This document shows positions 45,239-56,746 of a DNA stretch of 64,000 bases, in pieces. The position numbers and the translations under genes are program-made. Position 1 is the first letter of the stretch. Every line of letters starts with the position of its first letter. The notes beneath the pieces were generated by a model. The model was not told the DNA's origin, did not search any database, and saw only the letters and a program-made list of their open reading frames with translations. Origin of the DNA: an uncultured Pelagibacteraceae bacterium. Lineage in GTDB: Bacteria; Pseudomonadota; Alphaproteobacteria; Pelagibacterales; AG-422-B15. The stretch is taken from positions 1 to 64,000 of the forward strand of contig CACHAK010000008.1 in NCBI GenBank assembly GCA_902577765.1, read 5' to 3'.

Positions 45239-47152
45239 ATGATGAATTTACGAAATATAGTTTTATGGCTCTTTATTGCTTTAATCGTTTTTGGACTTTT
45301 TAATTTATTTAGCAATACCAGCGGTGATAGAAACACAGTTGATTTAACATATTCACAATTTTTAGATGAAGTTGAAGCTGGGTCGATCAAAGATGTTATT
45401 ATTCGAGGTAATAATATCAATGGAGCTTTTGAAGATGGTAGATCTTTTAAAACCTATGCCGCTAATGACCCAACACTCGTTGATAGACTTAATGATAGAG
45501 GTGTAAACATTTCAGCTGCACCACTAGACGACGGCTATCCATCACTTCTTGGAGTTCTAATTTCCTGGTTCCCAATGCTTTTACTTATTGGTGTATGGAT
45601 TTTTTTCATGCGTCAGATGCAGGGCGGAAGAGGCGGAGCAATGGGATTTGGAAGATCCAAGGCCAAATTATTAACTGAAAATAAAAATAAAGTTACTTTT
45701 AATGATGTGGCTGGAATAGATGAAGCAAAAGAGGAGCTTGTTGAAATTGTTGAGTTTTTAAAAGATCCTAGAAAATTTCAAAAACTTGGTGGTAGAATTC
45801 CAAAAGGCGCCCTACTAATTGGCCCTCCAGGAACGGGAAAGACATTGCTTGCCAGAGCTGTAGCGGGAGAGGCCGGTGTACCTTTCTTTACAATCTCGGG
45901 TTCTGATTTTGTTGAAATGTTTGTTGGTGTTGGAGCATCTCGAGTTAGGGATATGTTCGAGCAGGGAAGAAGAAATGCGCCATGTATAATTTTCATTGAT
46001 GAAATCGATGCTGTTGGTAGAAGCCGTGGAGCAGGCCTTGGTGGCGGTAATGATGAGAGAGAACAGACACTGAATCAGATTTTAGTTGAGATGGACGGAT
46101 TTGATACTCAGGAAGGTATTATTTTGGTTGCCGCGACTAACAGACCAGATGTACTTGATCCGGCTCTATTAAGACCAGGTCGTTTTGACAGGCAGGTTGT
46201 TGTTCCTAATCCAGATATCTTAGGCAGAGAAGCTATTCTAAAAGTTCATATTAAAAAAATCTCTGTCGCGCCTGATGTTGATATCAGAACAATAGCAAGG
46301 GGAACACCCGGTTTTTCTGGTGCAGATCTAGCTAACATTGTAAATGAAGCAGCATTGTTGGCAGCAAGAAAAAATAAGAAAATTGTTACTATGGTAGATT
46401 TTGAGGAAGCAAAAGATAAAGTAATGATGGGGTCAGAAAGAAGATCTCTTGTTATGAGTCAAGAAGAAAAAGAACTTACCGCTTACCACGAAGGAGGTCA
46501 CGCTGTTGTTGCATTAAACCAATCCGCTTCAGATCCAATACATAAAGCTACAATAATACCAAGAGGCAGAGCGCTTGGAATGGTAATGAGGTTACCCGAA
46601 AGAGACCAATTATCTTTACCTAGAGAAAAAATGTTAGCTGATATCACAGTTGCTATGGGCGGTAGAGTTGCTGAAGAAATAATATTTGGTGACAAAAAAG
46701 TTACTTCTGGTGCTTCATCAGATATCGAAATGGCAACTAAGATGGCTAGAAATATGGTGACTAAATTTGGAATGAGTGAAAAATTAGGACCATTACAATA
46801 TGGTGAAAATGAGGAAGAGGTATTTTTAGGAAGATCAGTACAAAGACATCAAAATGTTTCTGAAGAAACAGCAAAACTTATAGACTCAGAGATCAGGCAA
46901 ATTGTTGATAGTTGTTATGATTTAGCAAAGAAAATCTTAAATGAAAAAATAGACGATTTGCATGCTCTTGCGAAAGGCTTAATTGAATATGAAACTTTAA
47001 ATGGAGATGAAATAACTACATTGTTAAAAGAAGGTAAGATAGACCGATCCAATCCTGAAGAAGAGATTAATAATGCTGGACCATCTGTTCCTAAAAGTGG
47101 TAAGTCAGCTCCCGTTGGTCCTAGTTTCAAGCCAAAACCTCAAACAAGTTAA
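45239..47152 (+). CDS. ftsH: ATP-dependent zinc metalloprotease FtsH
   Basis: Membrane AAA protease of 637 residues. It has TM1 at about 5-24, a periplasmic segment, TM2 at about 102-124, AAA Walker A GPPGTGKT (about 197), [11 protein letters not shown] as Walker B, a second region of homology ending [19 protein letters not shown], and the zinc motif HEGGH with a distal Asp/Glu ligand region. It degrades RpoH and misassembled membrane proteins. The HEGGH variant of HEAGH is typical for alphaproteobacteria. The C-terminus is a proline-rich tail. Confidence 0.96.
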   Translation: MMNLRNIVLWLFIALIVFGLFNLFSNTSGDRNTVDLTYSQFLDEVEAGSIKDVIIRGNNINGAFEDGRSFKTYAANDPTLVDRLNDRGVNISAAPLDDGYPSLLGVLISWFPMLLLIGVWIFFMRQMQGGRGGAMGFGRSKAKLLTENKNKVTFNDVAGIDEAKEELVEIVEFLKDPRKFQKLGGRIPKGALLIGPPGTGKTLLARAVAGEAGVPFFTISGSDFVEMFVGVGASRVRDMFEQGRRNAPCIIFIDEIDAVGRSRGAGLGGGNDEREQTLNQILVEMDGFDTQEGIILVAATNRPDVLDPALLRPGRFDRQVVVPNPDILGREAILKVHIKKISVAPDVDIRTIARGTPGFSGADLANIVNEAALLAARKNKKIVTMVDFEEAKDKVMMGSERRSLVMSQEEKELTAYHEGGHAVVALNQSASDPIHKATIIPRGRALGMVMRLPERDQLSLPREKMLADITVAMGGRVAEEIIFGDKKVTSGASSDIEMATKMARNMVTKFGMSEKLGPLQYGENEEEVFLGRSVQRHQNVSEETAKLIDSEIRQIVDSCYDLAKKILNEKIDDLHALAKGLIEYETLNGDEITTLLKEGKIDRSNPEEEINNAGPSVPKSGKSAPVGPSFKPKPQTS

Positions 47153-47161
47153 CTAATTTCA

Positions 47162-48217
47162 GTGTCCCTTGTGCGTAATTCGAATAGATATTACGTACGA
47201 CCAATATTTAGTAAAATAAAAACAAAAGACTCACTTTTTCTTGGGTCATCCAGATTATTCTTTAATGAAATTGAATTGATAACAAGAGGCAAAACCAAGA
47301 CAAGATCAAAGTTTCTGAAAATTAATGATATAAAATATTTGGAACCTGATATTCAGAGAAATATAAATAAAAAAATTTCAAATATTACAAAGAAAAGAAA
47401 AAAATTAGGAAAGTTTAACTTTGAGCGATCACTTGTGATGGGTATTCTTAATGTAACACCTGATAGCTTTTTTGACGGCGGAAAATATTTATTACGCGAT
47501 AATGCAATTGAGCAGTTTAAAAAACTAATTAAAGAAGGCGCAGATATCATTGATATTGGTGGAGAGTCAACAAGGCCTGGATCAAAAGAGATTAGAGTTA
47601 ATGAGGAAATTAGGCGAATTATTCCAATAATTTCTCAAATCAGAAAAAAATATAAGAAAGAATTTATCTCGGTAGATACAAGAAAATCTCAAGTTATGAA
47701 AGAAGCATGTAAGTTTGATATAAATCTAATAAATGATGTCTCAGGACTTAGATTTGATAAAAATTCAAAAAAATTTTTAAACTCGAATAAAATTCCTTTT
47801 GTTTTAATGCATTCAATTTCAACTCCTGAAAAGATGCAAAAAACTATAAAGTACAAAGATGTACTTCTTGATATTTATGATTTTTTTGAAAAGCAAATCA
47901 GTTTATGTGAGAAAAATGGCATATCAAAGAGCCGAATTATAATAGACCCTGGAATTGGTTTTGGTAAAACTTTGCAACAAAATTTGAAACTAATTTCAAA
48001 CATCGCATTGTTTCATTCCTTAGGCCTTCCTGTGCTATTGGGAAGCTCTCGAAAAAGTTTTATTGGCAAGATTGAAAAAAATGAATTATACGAGGATCGA
48101 TTAGGTGGTTCAATAGCAACAGTTTTGTATGGATTAGCTGAAGGAGTTCAAATATTTAGGGTGCACGATGTTTATGCAACAAAACAATCAATTAAGGTTT
48201 ATTCTAAAATAAAATGA
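47162..48217 (+). CDS. folP: Dihydropteroate synthase
   Basis: Joins pABA and hydroxymethyl-dihydropterin pyrophosphate in folate synthesis. The TIM-barrel signature MGILNVTPDSFFDGGKY (about residues 96-112) and DIGGESTRPGS are intact, with IIIDPGIGFGKTLQQN further on. The ~90-residue N-terminal extension (YYVRPIF...KTKTRSK) is an alphaproteobacterial feature. The start is GTG at 47162. It overlaps glmM by ATGA. Confidence 0.92.
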   Translation: MSLVRNSNRYYVRPIFSKIKTKDSLFLGSSRLFFNEIELITRGKTKTRSKFLKINDIKYLEPDIQRNINKKISNITKKRKKLGKFNFERSLVMGILNVTPDSFFDGGKYLLRDNAIEQFKKLIKEGADIIDIGGESTRPGSKEIRVNEEIRRIIPIISQIRKKYKKEFISVDTRKSQVMKEACKFDINLINDVSGLRFDKNSKKFLNSNKIPFVLMHSISTPEKMQKTIKYKDVLLDIYDFFEKQISLCEKNGISKSRIIIDPGIGFGKTLQQNLKLISNIALFHSLGLPVLLGSSRKSFIGKIEKNELYEDRLGGSIATVLYGLAEGVQIFRVHDVYATKQSIKVYSKIK

Positions 48218-49545
48218 AAAAGTTTTTTGGAACAGATGGAGTAAGAGCAAGTTCAAATAGTCAAAAACTTAATGGCCTAACGCTTATGAAACTTGGAATG
48301 GCACTAGGTAAACACTTTACTGTTGGAGAACATCGTCACAAGGTTGTTATTGGTAAAGATACAAGACTGTCAGGATATATGATTGAACAGGCATTAACCT
48401 CTGGATTATTATCTATGGGAATGGATGTCTTTCTTTTTGGGCCCATACCTACACCCGCAGTTGCAATGTTGACAAAATCTATGCGAGCAGACTTAGGGAT
48501 AATGATAACTGCTTCACACAATCAATATCAAGATAATGGTATCAAAATATTTGATAAAAATGGAAATAAATTATCAGACGAAACTGAAAATGAAATAGAG
48601 TCTCTTATGGAGTCTGAATTAGAAAATTCATTAGCGGGTCCAGAAAAAATTGGCAGAGCAAAAAGACTCGAAGATGCAAATGGTAGATATATAGAATTCC
48701 TAAAAGGTACTTTTCCTAAATCACAACGACTTGATGGTCTTAAAATTGTAATAGATTGTGCAAATGGGGCCTCTTATATTTCTGCACCTTTAATTTTATG
48801 GGAGCTTGGTGCAGAAGTTATTCAAATAGCTACTCAACCAAATGGAACTAATATAAATTTCGAATGTGGGTCTACTAATACCAATAAACTTGCTAAAAAA
48901 GTATTAGAGGAGAAGGCTGATATTGGTATTGCCTTAGATGGCGATGGTGATCGATTGGCTGTTATTGATGAAAAAGGACATTTAGTCAATGGCGACCAGA
49001 TACTGGCATTACTAGCTATTGAAATGTCAAAAGATAAAAAATTAAAAAATAATAATGTAGTTGGTACTTCAATGGCAAACATGGGCTTAGAAACTTTATT
49101 AAAGAAACATAACATTGGGTTAATCAGGGCAAAAGTTGGTGATCGATATGTAAAGGAAAAAATGATTTCAGAAGATTTAAATTTAGGCGGTGAACAATCT
49201 GGACACATAATTTTACGTGATTTTACTTCATCAGGAGATGGAATAGTAGTTGCTCTTCAAGTTCTATCTATCTTAAGTAGAAAAAAAGGAAAAGCCAGTG
49301 ACTGCCTTCATTTATTCAGTCCTCTACCACAAAACCTGATTAATTTTCCCGTAAAAGAAAGAAATATTTTAGATCACGAGGATACGAAATTATTTATCAA
49401 ATCTTGTGAAGAAAAAGTTTCAGAAGACGGAAGAATCGTAGTTAGAATGTCTGGTACTGAACCTCTTTTAAGAGTTATGATTGAAAGTGGAAATCAGCAT
49501 ACAATTGATGAATTAACTGAAAGCGTAACAAAATATTTTTCATAA
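48214..49545 (+). CDS. glmM: Phosphoglucosamine mutase
   Basis: Makes glucosamine-1-phosphate for UDP-GlcNAc (murein, LPS). The 443-residue protein has the phosphoserine loop TASHNQYQDNGIK (about residues 100-112), the metal loop LDGDGDRLAV (about 239-248), GGEQSGHI (substrate) and the C-terminal VRMSGTEPLLRVMIE. It begins with FFGTDGVRA, as in most GlmM. Confidence 0.96.
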   Translation: MKKFFGTDGVRASSNSQKLNGLTLMKLGMALGKHFTVGEHRHKVVIGKDTRLSGYMIEQALTSGLLSMGMDVFLFGPIPTPAVAMLTKSMRADLGIMITASHNQYQDNGIKIFDKNGNKLSDETENEIESLMESELENSLAGPEKIGRAKRLEDANGRYIEFLKGTFPKSQRLDGLKIVIDCANGASYISAPLILWELGAEVIQIATQPNGTNINFECGSTNTNKLAKKVLEEKADIGIALDGDGDRLAVIDEKGHLVNGDQILALLAIEMSKDKKLKNNNVVGTSMANMGLETLLKKHNIGLIRAKVGDRYVKEKMISEDLNLGGEQSGHIILRDFTSSGDGIVVALQVLSILSRKKGKASDCLHLFSPLPQNLINFPVKERNILDHEDTKLFIKSCEEKVSEDGRIVVRMSGTEPLLRVMIESGNQHTIDELTESVTKYFS

Positions 49546-49559
49546 AATAAAGGCATTAA

Positions 49560-51736
<2,177 letters not shown>

Positions 51737-51766
51737 AATATGGTTACTTTTTTTTATAAATCAATG

Positions 51767-52738
51767 TCAGCTTTTAATTGAATTTACCAATTTGCTCAAG
51801 TAATCCGGCATAATAGATTGAAAATGAAGCATTTTTTCTTTTTTAGGATGAAGAAAACCAAGAGATTGCGCATGCAGAGCCTGTCCGGGCAACATTTTAA
51901 TCGATCGAACTGTGCTTTCTGAAAGTGATTTTAGTTTACGTTGAGGCGATCGGCCATAAGTACGATCTCCTATGAGTGGATTTCCCTTTTCTGTTAGATG
52001 AACTCTTATTTGATGAGTTCTTCCGGTTTCTAAGCGACATTCTAATACTGTGGCAACAATTTGATTTTTTTTATTCTTTAAATTTTCTAGTGTCTTGTAA
52101 TGAGTGATAGCAACCTTACCTCTACTCACGGAACTCATCATTTTTGTTCTATTCCTATTACTCCTAGATAAGAGTGACTTAATTTTTCCATTTGCTGGTG
52201 AAATTTTGTTCCAGCATACAGCAATATAAACTCTTTCGATAGAATGAGAAGCAAATTGGTCAGATAATTGTTTATGAGTGAAATCATTTTTAGCTATTAC
52301 AACCAGTCCGCTCGTATCTTTATCAATTCGATGAACTATTCCTGGCCTTTGAGCATCACCGACAAATTTAAATTCATCTCCACAATGATTGATCAAAGCA
52401 TTAACAATTGTACCTGTCTTATTTCCAGCACCAGGGTGCATTACAATGCCTGCAGGTTTATTGATAACAATTAAATCTTTATCTTCATAAACAATATTTA
52501 ATTTTATGTTTTCACCAATTATTGGTGTCTCATTTGCTAATTGTATATTCACTGAAATATGATCGCCTAATGAGATCTTATAATCAGGATCTACAATATT
52601 ATTATTTACTTTAATATTGGAGGACTTTATTAATTGAATTATTTTAGATCTACTAAATTCTCTCAAATTTAAAGCAATATATTTGTCTATGCGTTGACCT
52701 ACTTGCTTCTTATGGTTGACTTTGTATTGATAGAACAT
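51767..52738 (-). CDS. rluD: 23S rRNA pseudouridine synthase RluD family
   Basis: Isomerises uridines in 23S rRNA helix 69. The protein of ~323 residues has an N-terminal S4 RNA-binding domain (about residues 15-70), the catalytic RIVHRIDKDTSGLVVIAKND-type motif (RPGIVHRIDKDTSG, catalytic Asp), and RLETGRTHQIRVHLTEKGNPLIGD. ATG 52738 is preferred; an upstream start at 52759 is in frame. It is 30 bases upstream of rpoH on the same strand. Confidence 0.93.
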   Translation of the reverse strand: MFYQYKVNHKKQVGQRIDKYIALNLREFSRSKIIQLIKSSNIKVNNNIVDPDYKISLGDHISVNIQLANETPIIGENIKLNIVYEDKDLIVINKPAGIVMHPGAGNKTGTIVNALINHCGDEFKFVGDAQRPGIVHRIDKDTSGLVVIAKNDFTHKQLSDQFASHSIERVYIAVCWNKISPANGKIKSLLSRSNRNRTKMMSSVSRGKVAITHYKTLENLKNKKNQIVATVLECRLETGRTHQIRVHLTEKGNPLIGDRTYGRSPQRKLKSLSESTVRSIKMLPGQALHAQSLGFLHPKKEKMLHFQSIMPDYLSKLVNSIKS

Positions 52739-52750
52739 TATGAGATAACG

Positions 52751-53038
52751 ATGTACCAAAAAATTATGTTATTTATAGTTATATTTCTCGGAATTGTAAT
52801 TTTAATTGGTACCACGATTGTTATTACTACTATTATTGAGCGATCATACAAGATTGATTTTTTTACTTCCACTGATAATTCTGAGAAGGATATAAATATT
52901 GAAAAAAAATGTGATCTTGTGGGTGAAAACACTAAAGTTATTTCTCTAAGTGAGCACAAATTAGCTATTATTTGTGAGGGTCGTATTGAGGTAGTGAATT
53001 TATCAAATAATCAAGTAGAAAAAGTAGTTAGCTATTAA
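52751..53038 (+). CDS. Small single-pass membrane protein divergent from rluD (DUF6476-like)
   Basis: A ~95-residue protein with one N-terminal TM helix (about residues 6-28) and a periplasmic part (VGENTKVISLSEHKLAIICEGRIEVVNL). Proteins of this shape (DUF6476) lie divergently next to rluD in alphaproteobacteria, which supports the call. ATG 52751 is preferred. The two ATGs are only 12 bases apart, so the promoters must lie inside the other gene or the messages are nearly leaderless. It is convergent with the GMC gene, overlapping by 4 bases. Confidence 0.6.
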   Translation: MYQKIMLFIVIFLGIVILIGTTIVITTIIERSYKIDFFTSTDNSEKDINIEKKCDLVGENTKVISLSEHKLAIICEGRIEVVNLSNNQVEKVVSY

Positions 53039-54669
53039 CTTGCTCTATAAAAACCGGTCTCTACATTAGGTAAAGTTTCTTTTTTAAGGATGAGGTCAGA
53101 TGCCTTTTCAGCAATCATTACAGTTGTTGCATTGAGATTTCCTGTAATGATATTTGGCATTATTGAAGCATCTACAACTCTTAAATTTTCAATCCCATAA
53201 ACTTTCAGCTCTTCATCAACAACAGATAACTCATCTTTTCCCATTTTACATGTACAAGAAGGATGATAAGCAGTATCACCTTTATTTTTAATGAATTCAT
53301 TTAAATCACTTTCAGAGCTTGAATTTATTCCAGGATTAATTTCTTTTCCTCGATATTTATCAAAAGCTTTTTGATGAAATATTTCCCTTGCAATTTTAAT
53401 ACCATCTCTCATTTCTTTTAAATCATGCTCTGTCTGCATATAGTTAAACTGAATAGCGGGTGAAGCTGAGGGATTGTTTGACTTTAATTTGACATGTCCT
53501 CTACTTGTTGGCCTCATTGGTCCTACATGTGCTTGAAAAGAATGAGAGCTTGGAGATTGTCTTCCATGATCCAATACAAGCGATGGAAAGAAGTGGTACT
53601 GAATATTAGGGTAGTCAACCATATCATTGCTTCTCACAAAGCCGCCAGTTTCTAAGTTTGAATATGCTGCCACCCCAGATTTAAAAAGAAACCACTCTAT
53701 TCCTATGAACGCCATTCTTATTGGATTATATGATGTGTAAAGTGTAACAGGCTTTGTACATTCATATTGTAAATAAGTTTCTAAATGATCCTGTAAATTT
53801 TCGCCTACACCTCTCAGGTCATGATGAACAGATATATCTAATTTTTTTAGTTTTTCAGCATTTCCTATACCTGAAAGCATTAGAAGTTGAGGTGAATTTA
53901 TTGCTCCCGCTGATAATATCACTTCATTTTCAGCATGTATTTTTTTTCTCTCTCTTCCTGTAGTACATTCAACCCCAACGGCTTTATTATTTTCAATGAT
54001 AACTTTGTTTACTATTGTGTTTGTAATGACGGTAAGATTTCTTCTGTTAATAACTGGATGCAAGTAAGTTACACTTGTACTTTGTCTTCTGCCTCCGTAA
54101 ATAGTAGTGTCCATTAGACCAAATCCCTCTTGCTTATATCCATTCATGTCATTATTTATCTCATAGCCGGCTTGTTCTGCCGCTTCTAGGTAGACTTTAC
54201 TCAATTCATTGCCTTCCGAAGATCGAGATAGTTTTAAAGGACCACTTTTATTCCTATAAGTTTCATCTAATCCTTCAATTGACTCTGATTTTTTAAAATA
54301 CGGAAGAACATTATTATAATTCCATGACTTAAGATCTTTTTGAGCCCAGTTTTCAAAATCCATTGGATTTCCTCTTACATGAACCATACCGTTGTGTGAT
54401 GAACTTCCTCCCAACATCTTTCCTCTTGGGCAAAACATTTTTCTATTGTTCATGAACGGTTCAGGCTCAGTTTCGTATAAATAATTATATTTTGGGTCAT
54501 GCATTGTGTATAATAAAGCTGCTGGCATTGAGGTTTTCCATGTTTTATCCGATGGACCTGACTCTATTAACAATACATTTATCTCTGGATCAGCTGAAAG
54601 TCTATTTGCCAGAACACAACCCGCACTTCCGGCACCAATAATAATATAATTATAAGAATTAAATTGCAT
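53035..54669 (-). CDS. betA: GMC-family oxidoreductase, choline-dehydrogenase-like
   Basis: An FAD enzyme of ~544 residues. YIIIGAGSAGCVLANRLS (FAD Rossmann motif), the GMC signatures PRGKMLGGSSSHNGMVHVRG and LSAGAINSPQLLMLSGIG, and the C-terminal HPSCTCKMG and VDASIMPNIITGNLNA (active-site His and Asn) are all present. Closest by eye to choline dehydrogenase (choline to betaine aldehyde), but the wider alcohol dehydrogenase subgroup (for example AlkJ/PEG dehydrogenase) looks alike. No betB is seen. Context with betaine transporter and demethylation genes supports choline use. Confidence 0.72.
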   Translation of the reverse strand: MQFNSYNYIIIGAGSAGCVLANRLSADPEINVLLIESGPSDKTWKTSMPAALLYTMHDPKYNYLYETEPEPFMNNRKMFCPRGKMLGGSSSHNGMVHVRGNPMDFENWAQKDLKSWNYNNVLPYFKKSESIEGLDETYRNKSGPLKLSRSSEGNELSKVYLEAAEQAGYEINNDMNGYKQEGFGLMDTTIYGGRRQSTSVTYLHPVINRRNLTVITNTIVNKVIIENNKAVGVECTTGRERKKIHAENEVILSAGAINSPQLLMLSGIGNAEKLKKLDISVHHDLRGVGENLQDHLETYLQYECTKPVTLYTSYNPIRMAFIGIEWFLFKSGVAAYSNLETGGFVRSNDMVDYPNIQYHFFPSLVLDHGRQSPSSHSFQAHVGPMRPTSRGHVKLKSNNPSASPAIQFNYMQTEHDLKEMRDGIKIAREIFHQKAFDKYRGKEINPGINSSSESDLNEFIKNKGDTAYHPSCTCKMGKDELSVVDEELKVYGIENLRVVDASIMPNIITGNLNATTVMIAEKASDLILKKETLPNVETGFYRAS

Positions 54670-54713
54670 AACTAATTTTACCAAAGTTTGTAATTATAGT
54701 ACAACATAAGCCT

Positions 54714-55592
54714 ATGTTAAAAAATTTAAACCCCAATTATGCAATTGTACTTTCAACATTATTGTGGGGTACGTGGTGGTATCCATTAAGGCTACTTAAT
54801 GAATATGCGTATAATAATGCAATTCCGCTCACTTTAAGTTTCACTATTGCTGGGTTATTTTTATTATTTTTTTCATACAAAAATATATCAAAATTAACTA
54901 ATCGAAATTTAATTCTTACAATAGTCGCAGCTTCAGCAGGAGCGGCTGCAATGTGTCTTTATAATGAAGGTTTAATTAGAGGTAATGTTGCAAGAGTCTT
55001 AATCTTTTTTTATTTAACAGCTGTATGGAGCACTTTAATTGAAATTATTTTTCTAAGAGCGGCCTTAAACATTTATAGGTTTTTTTCAATTTCTTCAGGT
55101 TTTATAGGTCTGTTTATTATAACTGGGTTGGATCAAGGAAATTTTATGCCTAGCACACTTGCAGATCTGTTTGGAATTCTCTCAGGATTTCTCTGGTCAA
55201 TCTGTGCAACACTCATAAGAATAAATGAGGAACTTGATGTAAATTTCGGTACTTCAGTTTTTATTTTAATTGGGGGTCTTTTTGTTGTTATTGCAACATT
55301 CTTACCAGATGGGCAAATACTTTCAGGATTTAACTATGATATTTTAAAGAATACTATTTTGATAATTTTAATATTCGCATTTATCTGGTTATTGCCAGGT
55401 TACTGGCTTGTCACCTATGGTCAGGATCAAGTTGATCCAGGACGCGCGGGGATCCTATTAATGTTCGAAGTTGTTATTGGCGTTATATCTGCCTATCTGC
55501 TTGCAAATGAAATAATCTCGATTAGAGAGTTTATTGGTGCAATATTCGTAATGAGCGCACCATTAATCGAGATCTATTCAGTAAAAAAATAA
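54714..55592 (+). CDS. DMT-superfamily (EamA) transporter
   Basis: A 292-residue membrane protein with about ten hydrophobic segments in two halves, as in EamA/RhaT drug-metabolite permeases. The first half opens with LSTLLWGTWWYPLRLL and the second with LADLFGILSGFLWSICATL, matching the EamA repeat. It ends before a T-rich stretch. Substrate is unknown; it may export or import a small metabolite, perhaps an amine, but this is a guess. Confidence 0.75.
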   Translation: MLKNLNPNYAIVLSTLLWGTWWYPLRLLNEYAYNNAIPLTLSFTIAGLFLLFFSYKNISKLTNRNLILTIVAASAGAAAMCLYNEGLIRGNVARVLIFFYLTAVWSTLIEIIFLRAALNIYRFFSISSGFIGLFIITGLDQGNFMPSTLADLFGILSGFLWSICATLIRINEELDVNFGTSVFILIGGLFVVIATFLPDGQILSGFNYDILKNTILIILIFAFIWLLPGYWLVTYGQDQVDPGRAGILLMFEVVIGVISAYLLANEIISIREFIGAIFVMSAPLIEIYSVKK

Positions 55593-55615
55593 TTAAATCA
55601 GACATTTATCTAATT

Positions 55616-55640
55616 AATTATGTAACATAATTTAATTTTT
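55616..55640 (+). promoter_or_regulatory. Palindrome followed by a T run, upstream of the betaine transporter
   Basis: AATTATGT (55616-55623) and its inverted copy ACATAATT (55625-55632) surround one base; the following stretch TTAATTTTTTTTT is T-rich. It may be a weak intrinsic terminator of the permease gene or an operator for a TetR-type repressor in front of the proXWV operon. The AT bias of the region makes chance palindromes common, so both readings are tentative. A second 12-base palindrome, ACATATATATGT, is at 55659-55670. Confidence 0.4.
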
Positions 55641-55710
55641 TTTTATGTGGAAGCACTTACATATATATGTTTCAATATTTATAAATTTAATGAAATTGGG
55701 AGAATAATTA

Positions 55711-56706
55711 ATGAAATTTATTAATAAAATACTTATCTCTGCAATATTTGCACTTGGCTTTGGGTCGTTTACGACTTCGGCTAATGCATGTGGCACAATC
55801 ACGGTTGCAGAAATGAACTGGGCTTCAGCAGAAATGTTTGCTCATGTTGATAAAATGATACTTGAAAATGGTTACGGATGTGATGTCGAATTAGTTCCAG
55901 GAGATACTATGCCTACAGCTACATCTATGATGGAAAAAGGTGAGCCGGATGTAGCTCCTGAACTCTGGATTAATTCAGTTCGTATAGCTCTAGATAATGC
56001 AGTAGGTGAGGGTCGTTTGCATTATGCAGCTGAGGTACTGTCTGACACTGGTGAAGAAGGTTGGTGGATACCTCAGTATTTAGCTGACGCAAACCCGGAT
56101 ATACAAACTGTTTATGATGTTCTTGATCGACCTGATCTCTTTCCACACCCAGAGGGAGGTGATGGCGCTATATACACATGCCCTTCAGGTTGGAACTGTC
56201 AAATTAGCACGGGCAATTTGTTTAACGCATATGGAATGGAAGCAAAAGGCTTTAGACTTGTAGACCCAGGTTCAGGGGGCGCATTGGCTGGAGCAATAGC
56301 TGAGGCTTATAACAAAGAAGAAGGATGGCTCGGATATTACTGGGCACCGACAGCTGTATTAGGAAAATATCCAATGAAAAAACTCAGCTTTGGCGTAGAA
56401 CACAGTAAAGAAGAGTGGGATAATTGTACTTCTCAGGATGGATGTGCGGACCCGCAACCTAATGCATGGGTTGTGTCTGAAGTTTATACTGTTGTGACTG
56501 ACAATTTTAAAAATGAGTCAGCCACAGGAATGGAGTATATCTCAAAAAGAGCTCTTCCTAATTCCACTGTAAATGCATTACTTGCCTGGAAAGACGATAA
56601 TCAAGCAACAGGTGAGGATACTGCACTATACTTTTTAGAAAATTTTACAGAGTGGCATAACTGGGTAGACAGTGATGCACGTTCAAAAGTAGAAGCAGCA
56701 TTATAA
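55711..56706 (+). CDS. proX: Glycine betaine/proline ABC transporter, substrate-binding protein (ProX/OpuAC-like)
   Basis: A secreted solute-binding protein of 331 residues. A cleavable signal peptide ends near SANA; the mature protein starts at CGTITVAEMNWASAE, the OpuAC pattern with aromatic residues (Trp in MNW, WWIP, YYWAPTA, GWNCQ) that form the quaternary-amine aromatic cage. Two cysteine pairs (CPSGWNC, NCTSQDGC) suggest disulfides. It captures glycine betaine or a related osmolyte (carnitine or DMSP cannot be excluded). A GGGAG RBS precedes the ATG, and a hairpin follows the gene. Confidence 0.88.
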   Translation: MKFINKILISAIFALGFGSFTTSANACGTITVAEMNWASAEMFAHVDKMILENGYGCDVELVPGDTMPTATSMMEKGEPDVAPELWINSVRIALDNAVGEGRLHYAAEVLSDTGEEGWWIPQYLADANPDIQTVYDVLDRPDLFPHPEGGDGAIYTCPSGWNCQISTGNLFNAYGMEAKGFRLVDPGSGGALAGAIAEAYNKEEGWLGYYWAPTAVLGKYPMKKLSFGVEHSKEEWDNCTSQDGCADPQPNAWVVSEVYTVVTDNFKNESATGMEYISKRALPNSTVNALLAWKDDNQATGEDTALYFLENFTEWHNWVDSDARSKVEAAL

Positions 56707-56714
56707 TAAAATAT

Positions 56715-56737
56715 TGCGGGCTAATTTTTAGCCCGCA
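56715..56737 (+). terminator. Hairpin between proX and proW (attenuating terminator)
   Basis: TGCGGGCTAA (56715-56724) and TTAGCCCGCA (56728-56737) form a perfect 10-bp, G+C-rich stem with loop TTT, 9 bases after the proX stop. No T run follows (TTATATTC), so it is likely a partial terminator or a 3' stabiliser that leaves more proX than proWV mRNA, as is common for binding-protein genes. Confidence 0.75.
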
Positions 56738-56746
56738 TTATATTCA

